From positions 1 to 64,000 of the forward strand of contig NZ_SLZR01000014.1 of the NCBI RefSeq assembly GCF_004341165.1: a DNA stretch of 64,000 bases. Direction: 5' to 3'. The translations under genes were made by a program, and so were the position numbers. Positions 43,847 to 51,944 of this stretch are shown here, one piece after another. This DNA is from Reinekea marinisedimentorum. GTDB taxonomy: Bacteria > Pseudomonadota > Gammaproteobacteria > Pseudomonadales > Natronospirillaceae. Every line of letters starts with the position of its first letter. The stretch's first letter is position 1. The notes below the pieces were generated by a model. That model was not told where the DNA came from, ran no database searches, and saw nothing but the letters and a program-made list of their open reading frames with translations.

Positions 43847-44425
43847 TCAGGCGACGATGCCGGCAAAGCCCATAAACGCCATGGACATTAGACCCGCAGT
43901 TAGAAAGGCAATCGGTGCACCTTCAAACGATTCCGGCACCTTGGCCAACTTGAGACGCTGACGCAAACCGGCAAACAAAACGATAACCAGGGTGAAACCA
44001 AGCGCAGAGCCGAAGGCATAGAAAAGTGTTTGGCTGAAGCTCATCTGGTTCTGAATAACCAGCAGGGCCACACCCAATACCGCGCAGTTGGTGGTAATTA
44101 ATGGCAGGAAGATACCCAACGACTGATACAGCACCGGCGACATTTTTTGAATAAGCATTTCCGTAAACTGCACCACAGCAGCAATGACTAAAATGAACGT
44201 CAGAATGCGCATCATGCCCAGGTTCAGCGGCACCAGAATGACCCGCTCAACAACCCAGGCAGATACCGCTGCCAGGCAAAGTACGAAGGTTGTGGCGATG
44301 CCCATCCCCAGCGCACTGTCTATTTTATTTGACACCCCCATGAAGGGGCACAAGCCTAAAAACTTTGCCAATACAACGTTATTCACAACAGCTGTACTAA
44401 TAATAATGAGTAAATGCTCAATCAT
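43847..44425 (-). CDS. rnfA: Rnf complex subunit RnfA
   Basis: A 192-residue membrane subunit, first gene of the operon, with about six helices. [22 protein letters not shown] near residue 15 and [16 protein letters not shown] near 105 are the RnfA marks. With RnfE it holds a [2Fe-2S] cluster. I chose ATG 44425, which gives the standard N-terminus MIEHLLII; an upstream open frame adds unrelated residues. The nif-linked rnf set (rnf1) supplies low-potential electrons for nitrogenase. Confidence 0.95.
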   Translation of the reverse strand: MIEHLLIIISTAVVNNVVLAKFLGLCPFMGVSNKIDSALGMGIATTFVLCLAAVSAWVVERVILVPLNLGMMRILTFILVIAAVVQFTEMLIQKMSPVLYQSLGIFLPLITTNCAVLGVALLVIQNQMSFSQTLFYAFGSALGFTLVIVLFAGLRQRLKLAKVPESFEGAPIAFLTAGLMSMAFMGFAGIVA

Positions 44426-44460
44426 TTCTTGCAACTCCGCCTTGTAACTAAAGCGGTTAT

Positions 44461-44476
44461 TGCATCCGTCATGCCA
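44461..44476 (-). promoter_or_regulatory. Sigma-54 promoter of the rnf operon
   Basis: On the minus strand TGGCATGACGGATGCA: GG-N10-GC, close to TGGCACG-N4-TTGCA. Transcription should start near 44450, about 25 bases before the rnfA ATG. Confidence 0.82.
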
Positions 44477-44605
44477 GTGCACCAGAAAAGACACAAAATA
44501 GTGCAACCTCCCTTTAACGGTGCGCATCTAAAGCGACCACGCGCCCCATAGAGCTAAACCTGCCGCACAAACTGAGCAAACAATCTCAAAAGCTTTGTTT
44601 TAAAT

Positions 44606-44621
44606 TGTCACAAATCAAACA
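44606..44621 (-). promoter_or_regulatory. NifA upstream activator site for rnf
   Basis: TGTCACAAATCAAACA: exact TGT-N10-ACA, about 130 bases upstream of the -24 element. It is also between rnf and the divergent nifLA, so it could serve both. Confidence 0.6.
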
Positions 44622-44654
44622 AACAATCGGCGCTAAAAATGATGCTTCGGTTTC

Positions 44655-44670
44655 GGGAATACATATTGCA
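44655..44670 (+). promoter_or_regulatory. Candidate sigma-54 promoter of nifLA
   Basis: GGGAATACATATTGCA has GG-N10-GC and a good TTGCA -12 element, but a poor -24 side. It lies about 97 bases before nifL. Only suggestive; a sigma-70 promoter is not excluded. Confidence 0.4.
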
Positions 44671-44766
44671 AATACATGATTGTCAAAAAGCACCGCTTAT
44701 GTTCCAGCCCGACTGATCAGGCATCGAAAAGACAAGCAGCGCTTTTCCTATTAAACAGGGGCAAAA

Positions 44767-46320
44767 ATGATCGATCTTTTTCAAGAAGCAAAAACTCAAC
44801 TGGAAACAATGGCGGCAGATAAAGCCCATGGTTTGTTTTCGCTGGAGCAAGTTAAGCAAATCGTTAACTCGGTTCCTATGGCAGTTTCGATTACCGACAA
44901 CACCGGGACAATCCTCTATGTAAATGATTACTTCACTAAAATTACCGGCTACTCCACCAAAGAGCTGATCGGCCAGAACCACGCCATCATAAGTTATCGA
45001 ATGACACCACAAATGGTGTATGAAGAGTTATGGAGTACCATCACCCGTGGCAAGCCCTGGTCTGGTCAGCTGCTTAATAAAAGAAAAAGCGGTGAAAGCT
45101 ATTTAGCCGAAGTACAAATCTCCCCCTTACAAGGCAGCGACACCAGTGGCAAATACTATCTTGGTGTCCATCGCGACATCAGTAACCGGCATGCACTGGA
45201 AACAGCACAGAATAACAGTGAGCAACTGGTCAGCTCAGTGCTGAACAGCGTACCCACCGCCGTTGCGCTGCTGAATACTCGCGATGAAGTTATGCTTCAT
45301 AACCGCGCTTATCAGATGCTGGAGGGTGATTTGCAGAAATCGCCGGCCATACTGGCCGTTCAGAAGATTAAAGAACAGTGCGAAATCAGCTCTATTCACA
45401 CGGTACAAGCGGAAAGCCTGTTGAATAAAAGCATTCTGATCGATTTCGATCACTTCGGCCAAAAGCGATTCTTTGTGTGTCGAATTTCCGGCCTGGAGAT
45501 GAAAGAAGAGAACATCGATAACTTCTTTGCGCCGGTCAAGAACCCGCACATTGTGTTGTCACTGACCGATATTACGCGTGAACAGAAACGCCTGGAGCAA
45601 CAGCGGCTGGCAGAATTACAACGTTCAACCGTTGAATCTGAAATGATGCACGCCATGCAGGAAACCATGCATGCCGTGCTTCACCAGTTACAGGAGCCAG
45701 TCAACATGATCGAATCGGCCATTGGCCTGCTGAAGAACAACAGCTCCACCAACTCTGGCCTGCCGCCCATGAACATGGCGCTGGAAGCCGGTAAAAAAGC
45801 AGTACAGCAGCTGCGCGATGCCTTACCGGAGCGGCCCTACGAAGCGCGCCAGTCAGTCAATCTGAATCAATTGGTGCACGAAATAGCAGAGATGAGCAAT
45901 GAAAGGCTGCTGAAGCGCTCCATCGATTTACGACTGTCACTCGTTACCACCCTGCCATCGATTACCGCCCAACCTTCGCGCCTGCGGGTGGCGATTAAAC
46001 AGTTGCTCGATAACGCGATTGATGCCATCGATTACTCCAAAAGCAGCACCCGTGAAATTCTGATATCCACCGGTCAGGCAGAAAGCGAGATCGTTCTGAA
46101 AATTGAAGACTCCGGTCCGGGTATTAAAAAGTCGGAGGCAATAAAGGTGTTTCAGCCTTTTTATACAACCAAACCTATTTCGTCAGAGGGTTCTCGTGGC
46201 ATAGGCCTGAGTATTGTGCAGCAGGTGATGAACGAGCACTGCGGAACCGTCCACTTCACTGAAAGCTCACTGGGGGGTAGCTGTGCCCACATGAGCTTGC
46301 CAAAAAGGCAGGAGGCATAA
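44767..46320 (+). CDS. nifL: NifL, redox/nitrogen-sensing anti-activator of NifA
   Basis: A 517-residue cytoplasmic regulator. PAS1 (FAD-binding, residues ~38-150) has SITDNTGTILYVNDYFTKITGY and IISYRMTPQMVYEELW; PAS2 follows near 165-260. The C-terminal GHKL ATPase-like domain (about 300-517) has LLDNAIDAIDYS (N box), EDSGPGI and GSRGIGLSIV (G boxes). A dimerisation helix with HAVLHQLQEPVN precedes it. NifL blocks NifA in oxygen or excess nitrogen by binding, not by phosphotransfer. It precedes nifA with a 3-base gap. Confidence 0.96.
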   Translation: MIDLFQEAKTQLETMAADKAHGLFSLEQVKQIVNSVPMAVSITDNTGTILYVNDYFTKITGYSTKELIGQNHAIISYRMTPQMVYEELWSTITRGKPWSGQLLNKRKSGESYLAEVQISPLQGSDTSGKYYLGVHRDISNRHALETAQNNSEQLVSSVLNSVPTAVALLNTRDEVMLHNRAYQMLEGDLQKSPAILAVQKIKEQCEISSIHTVQAESLLNKSILIDFDHFGQKRFFVCRISGLEMKEENIDNFFAPVKNPHIVLSLTDITREQKRLEQQRLAELQRSTVESEMMHAMQETMHAVLHQLQEPVNMIESAIGLLKNNSSTNSGLPPMNMALEAGKKAVQQLRDALPERPYEARQSVNLNQLVHEIAEMSNERLLKRSIDLRLSLVTTLPSITAQPSRLRVAIKQLLDNAIDAIDYSKSSTREILISTGQAESEIVLKIEDSGPGIKKSEAIKVFQPFYTTKPISSEGSRGIGLSIVQQVMNEHCGTVHFTESSLGGSCAHMSLPKRQEA

Positions 46321-46323
46321 TAA

Positions 46324-47913
46324 ATGACAACGCAGGACTACCGTCATGAAACGATGGCTCAGCAACAGCTTTCTGCACTTTATGAAGTCAGCAGTATTTT
46401 GAGCAATAGCCTGGATTACTCTCAGGCAACGCGCTCAATACTCAAGGTGCTGCACGACCAGGCCATGCTCGAGTACCCGATGCTCACCATTCTTGATGAA
46501 AGCGGTGAGCAGCTGGAAGTCGACAGCGTGCATAACAACTCCGGCAACGATAAATCCCCCAAGGTTGCCTACAAAGCCGGCGAAGGTGTTGTCGGAATGG
46601 TGTTGAGCGAGGGGCAATCCATTGTGATCCCGATGATCTCGGAGGACTTCCGCTTTGCCGATAAGCTAGACCTGTACGACTGGGGCAAGCCCTTCATCGC
46701 CGTACCGGTCAAGAATGGCAGCGATGGCGTACTGGGTGTGCTGGCTGCGCAACCGGCGATAGCAAAGCCGGAGCTGTTGGCGCAATTCAATCGCTTTATG
46801 GAAATGTGCGCCAACCTGATTGGCCGCTCGGTAATGCTGGCGCGCAACATCAGCGAGCAGACAGAAAACCTGCAGCAGGAACGCGACCGCTTGCAGCGTA
46901 AGGTGCGCAGCAATTACGGGCTGGACAATATGGTCGGTCATTCACCGGCCATGCAACGCGTATTCGAGCAGATCCGCATGGTTTCCAAGTGGAGCAGTAC
47001 CGTATTGATTCGTGGCGAATCAGGCACCGGTAAAGAGCTGATCGCCAACGCCATTCACTATAATTCACCCAGAGCTTCCAGCCCGTGCGTCAAGCTAAAC
47101 TGCGCAGCGCTGCCGGATAACCTGCTGGAATCGGAGCTGTTCGGTCACGAAAAAGGCGCCTTTACCGGTGCCATCAAGCAGCGTAAAGGCCGCTTCGAAC
47201 AGGCCGATGGTGGCACGCTGTTTCTGGATGAAATTGGTGAGATTTCGCCTGCGTTTCAGGCCAAGCTACTGCGGGTGCTGCAGGAAGGCGAGTTTGAACG
47301 TGTTGGCGGAACCCGCACTCAAACGGTCGATGTACGGATTATTGCCGCGACCAACCGCAACCTGGAAGATGAAGTGCAGCAAGGTCGTTTCCGTGAAGAC
47401 CTTTACTACCGCTTAAACGTGATGCCTATCTTTCCGGCGCCGTTGCGCGAGCGCATTGAAGACCTGCCTGAGCTGACCGATTTTCTGCTGGGTAAAATTT
47501 CCAAGCAGCAAAGCCGCAAGCTGAGCATTACCGACAGCGCTATTCGTCACATGATGAATTTTGACTGGCCAGGAAATATTCGCCAGCTGGAAAACCTGCT
47601 GGAGCGCGCCTCGGTTATGAGTAGTGATGGCATTATCGATCAGGATTTAATTATTCTTGATGGCATTTCTATGCCGCAATCAGCACCAAGGCCGATTGCG
47701 ACCCCATCGGCGGTCTCACCTGCGCCCGCGACGGTGGTGCCACCGGCCAACACAACGGCAATCAGTACGGATATGTCAGATCGCGAGCGGGTGATCGCCG
47801 CACTGGAACAGGCCGGTTGGGTGCAGGCCAAGGCCGCGCGTATTCTTAACATGACACCCCGGCAAATTGCTTACCGGATTCAAACGATGAACATTCGAAT
47901 GAAGCAGATTTAA
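46324..47913 (+). CDS. nifA: NifA, sigma-54-dependent activator of nif genes
   Basis: A 529-residue enhancer-binding protein. An N-terminal GAF domain (residues 10-190) is followed by the AAA+ domain: Walker A GESGTGKELIANAIH near residue 235, the sigma-54 contact GAFTGA near 281, and Walker B GGTLFLDEIGE. The C-terminus has a helix-turn-helix (QAGWVQAKAARILNMTPRQIAYRI). No Cys-rich linker of the oxygen-sensitive rhizobial type is present, consistent with control by NifL. It should bind the TGT-N10-ACA sites listed in this window. Confidence 0.96.
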   Translation: MTTQDYRHETMAQQQLSALYEVSSILSNSLDYSQATRSILKVLHDQAMLEYPMLTILDESGEQLEVDSVHNNSGNDKSPKVAYKAGEGVVGMVLSEGQSIVIPMISEDFRFADKLDLYDWGKPFIAVPVKNGSDGVLGVLAAQPAIAKPELLAQFNRFMEMCANLIGRSVMLARNISEQTENLQQERDRLQRKVRSNYGLDNMVGHSPAMQRVFEQIRMVSKWSSTVLIRGESGTGKELIANAIHYNSPRASSPCVKLNCAALPDNLLESELFGHEKGAFTGAIKQRKGRFEQADGGTLFLDEIGEISPAFQAKLLRVLQEGEFERVGGTRTQTVDVRIIAATNRNLEDEVQQGRFREDLYYRLNVMPIFPAPLRERIEDLPELTDFLLGKISKQQSRKLSITDSAIRHMMNFDWPGNIRQLENLLERASVMSSDGIIDQDLIILDGISMPQSAPRPIATPSAVSPAPATVVPPANTTAISTDMSDRERVIAALEQAGWVQAKAARILNMTPRQIAYRIQTMNIRMKQI

Positions 47914-47986
47914 ACCAATGAAACCTTGAAGAAGTTAAATTAAGCTCACGATTTACGACGTTAAAAAAATCGGCACTGAAAAATTA

Positions 47987-48018
47987 AAAGAATGTCATTT
48001 ACTGGCATTCTTTTTTTT
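47987..48018 (+). terminator. Terminator of nifLA
   Basis: AAAGAATG and CATTCTTT form an 8-bp stem with an 11-base loop, followed by a run of T. Confidence 0.85.
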
Positions 48019-48095
48019 CGTTTCATGATCAGTTTTTTTAGCATTGATTTAAATTTAAAAGCCTTTCGGGTAATCAAAAACTTACTTCATTTGTT

Positions 48096-48111
48096 TGTCA
48101 TAAAGCCAACA
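48096..48111 (+). promoter_or_regulatory. NifA upstream activator site for nifB
   Basis: TGTCATAAAGCCAACA: exact TGT-N10-ACA, about 73 bases before the -24 element of nifB. Confidence 0.8.
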
Positions 48112-48182
48112 ACAATCGTCGAAGGTTACAACAATAAACCGGCTTGCTGCGCTGCAGGCCCCGTATTTCGTAGCCTTAAAAC

Positions 48183-48198
48183 TGGCTCGCGGTGTGCA
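48183..48198 (+). promoter_or_regulatory. Sigma-54 promoter of nifB-fdxN-nifQ
   Basis: TGGCTCGCGGTGTGCA: GG-N10-GC, near the consensus. Transcription should begin near 48210, giving a short leader before nifB. Confidence 0.85.
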
Positions 48199-48235
48199 AT
48201 AGAACCCTGAGACTACAGAACATTCGGGACGACCA

Positions 48236-49513
48236 ATGAATAATGACTTAGCACGTAAGCATTCCGAAATGCGTATGAAGGACCAACGGGTTCAGACACA
48301 CCCCTGCTATTCAAAAGATGCACACAAGTATGCACGCATCCATTTACCGGTCGCGCCCGCCTGTAACATTCAATGTAATTACTGCAACCGCAAATTCGAC
48401 TGCAGCAATGAAACGCGTCCGGGCGTTGTATCCAAATTACTTTCTCCGGCCGAAGCAGTTCATCGTTTTCAGGCTGTGAAAAAACGCATGCCGGAGTTAA
48501 AAGTTGTCGGCATTGCCGGCCCCGGTGATCCATTAGCCAACCCCAATGCCACGCTGGCAACCTTAAAGGGTGTTGCCGAGATCGATGACGATGTTCATCT
48601 GTGCGTTTCCACAAACGGTTTAAATTTACCGGAACAGGTAGACGCACTTGCCGGTGTTGGTGTGCACCACCTGACCATCACCATTAACTCGCTCAGTGCG
48701 AAAACAGCCAGCGAGCTTTATTCCTGGGCCTACTTTAATAACCAGCGTCTGCGCGGTATCGAAGCTGCCGAGGCACTGATTGAACAGCAGATGAAGGGGT
48801 TAAAACTGGCCAGCGAGGCGGGCATTCTGGTGAAGGTGAATACCGTACTGGTGCCGGGCATTAACGACGGCGAAAGTCTTTCTGCTCTGGCCAAAGAAAT
48901 TCAATCACGCGGAGCATTGCTGCACAACGTGATGCCATTAATTTCTGACCCTGCACACGGCACCTTCTTCGGCCTGAACCATATTCCCGGCCCGGATAAA
49001 GAACAGCTTGAGGCCGCGCGCAAGGTTGCCGGTATGGATATGCAGCAAATGACGCACTGTCAGCAGTGTCGTGCCGATGCTGTAGGCAAGCTCGACAGCG
49101 ATCAGAGCTGCGCCTCGAAAGAACTGGATTCCTCAGTCGCCACCGTGCGCATCGCAGTTGCCAGCTCCACCGGAGAACTGATTGATACCCACTTTGGTCA
49201 CGCCAGCGAATTCAGAATTTTTGATGTATCCGAAAGCAGCCTGGCGCTGGTAGAGACACGCCAGGTCGAAAAATACTGCAGCGGCATGGAACATTGCGAT
49301 GACCAGCCACTGGCCGGACACATCAAAGCATTGCACGATTGCCAGCAGGTATTGTGTGCACGCATTGGTATGGACCCGTGGCAATCTCTGGAAAATGCCG
49401 GCATTACACCCAGCGTTGAATTCGCCATGATGAACGTCACCGATACGCTGAAGGTTCTTGCACCCAAAGCCAGCAGCAGTTGCTCGGGTTCTGTCAACAA
49501 GGAGGCTTGCTGA
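48236..49513 (+). CDS. nifB: FeMo-cofactor biosynthesis radical SAM protein NifB
   Basis: Builds the NifB-co precursor [8Fe-9S-C] from two 4Fe-4S clusters using SAM. Residues 42-60 hold the SAM cluster motif CNIQCNYC, followed by RKFDCSNE; VVGIAGPGDPLANP is the SAM-binding GGE-like region. After residue ~300 comes a NifX/NafY-type domain (STGELIDTHFGHASEFRIF) that carries cofactor. Length 425 is normal for the fused form. The last codons overlap the fdxN start (TGATG) with GGAGG just upstream. Confidence 0.97.
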   Translation: MNNDLARKHSEMRMKDQRVQTHPCYSKDAHKYARIHLPVAPACNIQCNYCNRKFDCSNETRPGVVSKLLSPAEAVHRFQAVKKRMPELKVVGIAGPGDPLANPNATLATLKGVAEIDDDVHLCVSTNGLNLPEQVDALAGVGVHHLTITINSLSAKTASELYSWAYFNNQRLRGIEAAEALIEQQMKGLKLASEAGILVKVNTVLVPGINDGESLSALAKEIQSRGALLHNVMPLISDPAHGTFFGLNHIPGPDKEQLEAARKVAGMDMQQMTHCQQCRADAVGKLDSDQSCASKELDSSVATVRIAVASSTGELIDTHFGHASEFRIFDVSESSLALVETRQVEKYCSGMEHCDDQPLAGHIKALHDCQQVLCARIGMDPWQSLENAGITPSVEFAMMNVTDTLKVLAPKASSSCSGSVNKEAC

Positions 49514-49791
49514 TGGCTCTTTCAATTACCAGCCTGTGCATTTCCTGTAGCGCCTGCAAGCTGGTCTGCCCGGAAAACGCCATTCGGGTCAGCGACAATC
49601 AATTCACCATCGTCGAGCACCGCTGTAATGAATGTTCAGAAGCGACCGGCACACCGCAGTGCGCAAGCATCTGCCCGGTCGAAAACGCCATTCTTGATGC
49701 TAACGGCATTTCACTTAACCCAACCGGCTCGCTCGCGCCTGTCACCTTTAATCAGGAGCGCATACTTGCTTTAAAAGGGGAAATTGCATGA
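49513..49791 (+). CDS. fdxN: 4Fe-4S ferredoxin of nif type (FdxN)
   Basis: A 92-residue ferredoxin with two cluster motifs: CISCSACKLVCPENAI (residues 9-24) and, after a short insert, CNECSEATGTPQCASICPVENAI. It matches the FdxN-type ferredoxin often found between nifB and nifQ, thought to pass electrons to NifB. Overlaps the nifB stop by one base and nifQ by four bases. Confidence 0.9.
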   Translation: MALSITSLCISCSACKLVCPENAIRVSDNQFTIVEHRCNECSEATGTPQCASICPVENAILDANGISLNPTGSLAPVTFNQERILALKGEIA

Positions 49792-50426
49792 CTGCCTATT
49801 CAGTAACGCTTAGCCATTGCGAACAATTTCTGCACTCACTGGGTGCAGACAACCTGCCCAGGAAAAAGATCAGCGCGATGACATCGGAAAACCGCGCCTG
49901 CTTTGCCAAGGTGATACGCGCCCAGCTGCGCGGCCTGGCCAACCTGCCATACGGCTTGGGGCTCGATAGAGCGGTTTATCTGGAACTGCTGCAGGCGGTG
50001 GATATTGAACCACTGACGCTAATGGATGACCGCTGGCAAAACCGAATGTCAATGTCACAGAAGCAGCGCTCTGAAATCCTTAACAATCTGATAAACCTGC
50101 GAATGGCCGAACGAAACTCACTGGTCGAATTGCTGATCCAACACGCTAACGACCTGTCGCCCTATGCAACCCAGGCAGCCGTAGTCGTGGCTACAGCCTG
50201 CTTAAACCCGGCACACCTGTGGAAGACATTGGGTTTGGATTCGCGTGAAGAGCTAAAAATGTGGCTGACGCACAACTTCCCGACGCTCACAGCCATGAAC
50301 ACAGACAACATGCGCTGGAAGCGCTTCTTTTACCTGCAGTTGTGCAAGGGCGAAGGCGACTATGTTTGCATGGCCCCGACCTGTAATGAATGCACCAGCT
50401 ACGAAGAGTGCTTTGTCACTGAGTAA
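49788..50426 (+). CDS. nifQ: Molybdenum donor protein NifQ
   Basis: Delivers molybdenum to the FeMo-co assembly machinery. The 212-residue protein has the characteristic C-terminal CX4CX2CX5C cluster motif: VCMAPTCNECTSYEEC at residues ~195-210. Upstream, AVVVATACLNPAHLWKTLGL and LPYGLGLDRAVYLELL are conserved NifQ segments. It is last in the nifB operon. Confidence 0.94.
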   Translation: MTAYSVTLSHCEQFLHSLGADNLPRKKISAMTSENRACFAKVIRAQLRGLANLPYGLGLDRAVYLELLQAVDIEPLTLMDDRWQNRMSMSQKQRSEILNNLINLRMAERNSLVELLIQHANDLSPYATQAAVVVATACLNPAHLWKTLGLDSREELKMWLTHNFPTLTAMNTDNMRWKRFFYLQLCKGEGDYVCMAPTCNECTSYEECFVTE

Positions 50427-50882
50427 GGTCAGCGATCCGCTTGCCGATCGTTGATAACACCTTTAAAAACGTTGTTAGAAAGACGGCCGGCGCTGACCCG
50501 GCCGGCCCACATAGAGAATACCTACCCCCACTGGCAGCAGCGCCATGATCAAGTTCACGACACGAAACACATGACGCCAGCTGAAACTGCCCACACCCCT
50601 GCTGCTAATTTTTTTAAGCCGCCTCTACTGAATGCACCCGTTTCAGGATGACTGCGCACAGCCTGGCTGTACCGGTGCTGGAAACCGGCTATCTGCCCCC
50701 CCTACTGCGCCAACACCGCCACTTGCAAGTAACAGCTCAAACTGAGCGACATTGATGCAAAGCATTCGGCAGTGAGTTACCCGACAACACGTTTGGACAA
50801 AGTTGTTCAAAATCATAGATATCAGAAAAATTGATACTATAATAAAAATCAAACTAACAAACTGATCTTAGCGGTACCCATC
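50427..50882. other. Intergenic region between nifQ and the LysR gene
   Basis: No gene is supported on the plus strand. A GC hairpin (GGCCGG at 50485-50490, CCGGCC at 50498-50503) may mark the nifQ transcript end but lacks a T-run. The minus strand holds a possible gene relic (50475-50594). A TTGATAC motif at 50831 lies just before the LysR gene. Confidence 0.5.
50475..50594 (-). pseudogene. Possible LysE-type transporter C-terminal remnant
   Basis: On the minus strand an open stretch of about 39 codons (starting at most at GTG 50594, TAG in frame further upstream) encodes VFRVVNLIMALLPVGVGI, similar to the final helix of LysE/RhtB exporters such as the one at 24761-25354. There is no ribosome binding site and no upstream domain, so if real it is a decayed gene end. 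Confidence 0.3.
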
Positions 50883-51827
50883 ATGATGAAGTATTCACTT
50901 AAACAGCTTTCGGTATTCGATGCTGTGGCCAGCCTGGAAAGTGTCAGCGGCGCAGCGCGAAAACTATCGCTTACTCAGTCAGCGGTGAGCATGTCACTTT
51001 CGCAGCTGGAAAGCCTGCTTGGACGGCCACTGTTTATCCGCCAGGGTAACCGGCTGGTACTCAGTCACTGGGGTGAATGGCTCAGACCCCGTGCCAGACG
51101 GCTACTACAGGACGCCCAGCAGATTGAGCTCGGCCTGCATGATCATCATATCATCAGCGGTCGTTTTCAGATTGGCTCCAGCCAGACAGCCGGTCAACAC
51201 CTGCTGCCCGACCTGATCACTAAAATTGATACTGACTTTCCACAGCTGCGAATAGATTTAAATGTCCGTAACACCAACAGCATTATTGAAGGTGTCATCA
51301 ATTATGAATATCAGCTGGGTATTATTGAAGGTCGCTGCGATGACTCCCGCGTTCATCAGGAGCGCTGGATCGACGATTATCTGGTCATTGTTGCCGCACC
51401 AACCCATCCGTTTGCCCGCCATGCCGATGTCAGCCTGGCACAGCTGGAACAGGCCAAATGGGTGTTGCGGGAAAGCGGTGCCGGTACCCGCCGTATCTTC
51501 AACAGCGCGATTCATGGTCTGATCGACCACATCGACGTTTGGAAGGAGTTTGAGCAGGTTGCCATTCTTAAGGCAATGGCCATCAAAGGCCCCTACCTGA
51601 CCTGCCTGCCCTATCTGGATGTAGAATGCGATGTTGAAAAGGGCAAGCTGGTGATTCTGCATACACCGCAGCTGAATATGGAGCGGTCATTGTCGTTTAT
51701 CTGGCGCAACGATGAGGTGGAGAACCCACTGCGGGATTGCGTTCTTTCGGAGGCGCACCGCATGGCTAAACGGCGTGAGCGTGAAAAGAACCAGGTTGCC
51801 AATAAGATACCTGCGGTTAAGAAATAG
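50883..51827 (+). CDS. LysR family transcriptional regulator
   Basis: A 314-residue regulator. The N-terminal helix-turn-helix has GAARKLSLTQSAVSMSLSQLESLLGRPLF (residues ~24-52); the C-terminal part is a periplasmic-binding-like effector domain (GRFQIGSSQTAGQHLLPDLI, then VLRESGAGTRRIF near 195), as in YeiE/CysB-like regulators. The tail is rich in Lys and Arg. It is convergent with the FNT-CBS channel gene, and similar TTGATA motifs occur before both genes, so it may control both. Effector unknown. Confidence 0.86.
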   Translation: MMKYSLKQLSVFDAVASLESVSGAARKLSLTQSAVSMSLSQLESLLGRPLFIRQGNRLVLSHWGEWLRPRARRLLQDAQQIELGLHDHHIISGRFQIGSSQTAGQHLLPDLITKIDTDFPQLRIDLNVRNTNSIIEGVINYEYQLGIIEGRCDDSRVHQERWIDDYLVIVAAPTHPFARHADVSLAQLEQAKWVLRESGAGTRRIFNSAIHGLIDHIDVWKEFEQVAILKAMAIKGPYLTCLPYLDVECDVEKGKLVILHTPQLNMERSLSFIWRNDEVENPLRDCVLSEAHRMAKRREREKNQVANKIPAVKK

Positions 51828-51895
51828 CACGCCGCTAATGCCCGGTGTGATCCGGGTTACCTCCGGTAAAAACCCTGCCGTTCCATCGGCCAAAA

Positions 51896-51922
51896 AAAAG
51901 GGCCTGCACTGCAGACCCTTTT
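51896..51922. terminator. Bidirectional terminator between LysR and FNT-CBS genes
   Basis: AAAAGGG-CCTGCA and TGCAG-ACCCTTTT form a long imperfect stem with A- and T-runs on either side, so it can end transcripts from both directions. Confidence 0.75.
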
Positions 51923-51944
51923 AGATTCAATTAACTTGATGCTA

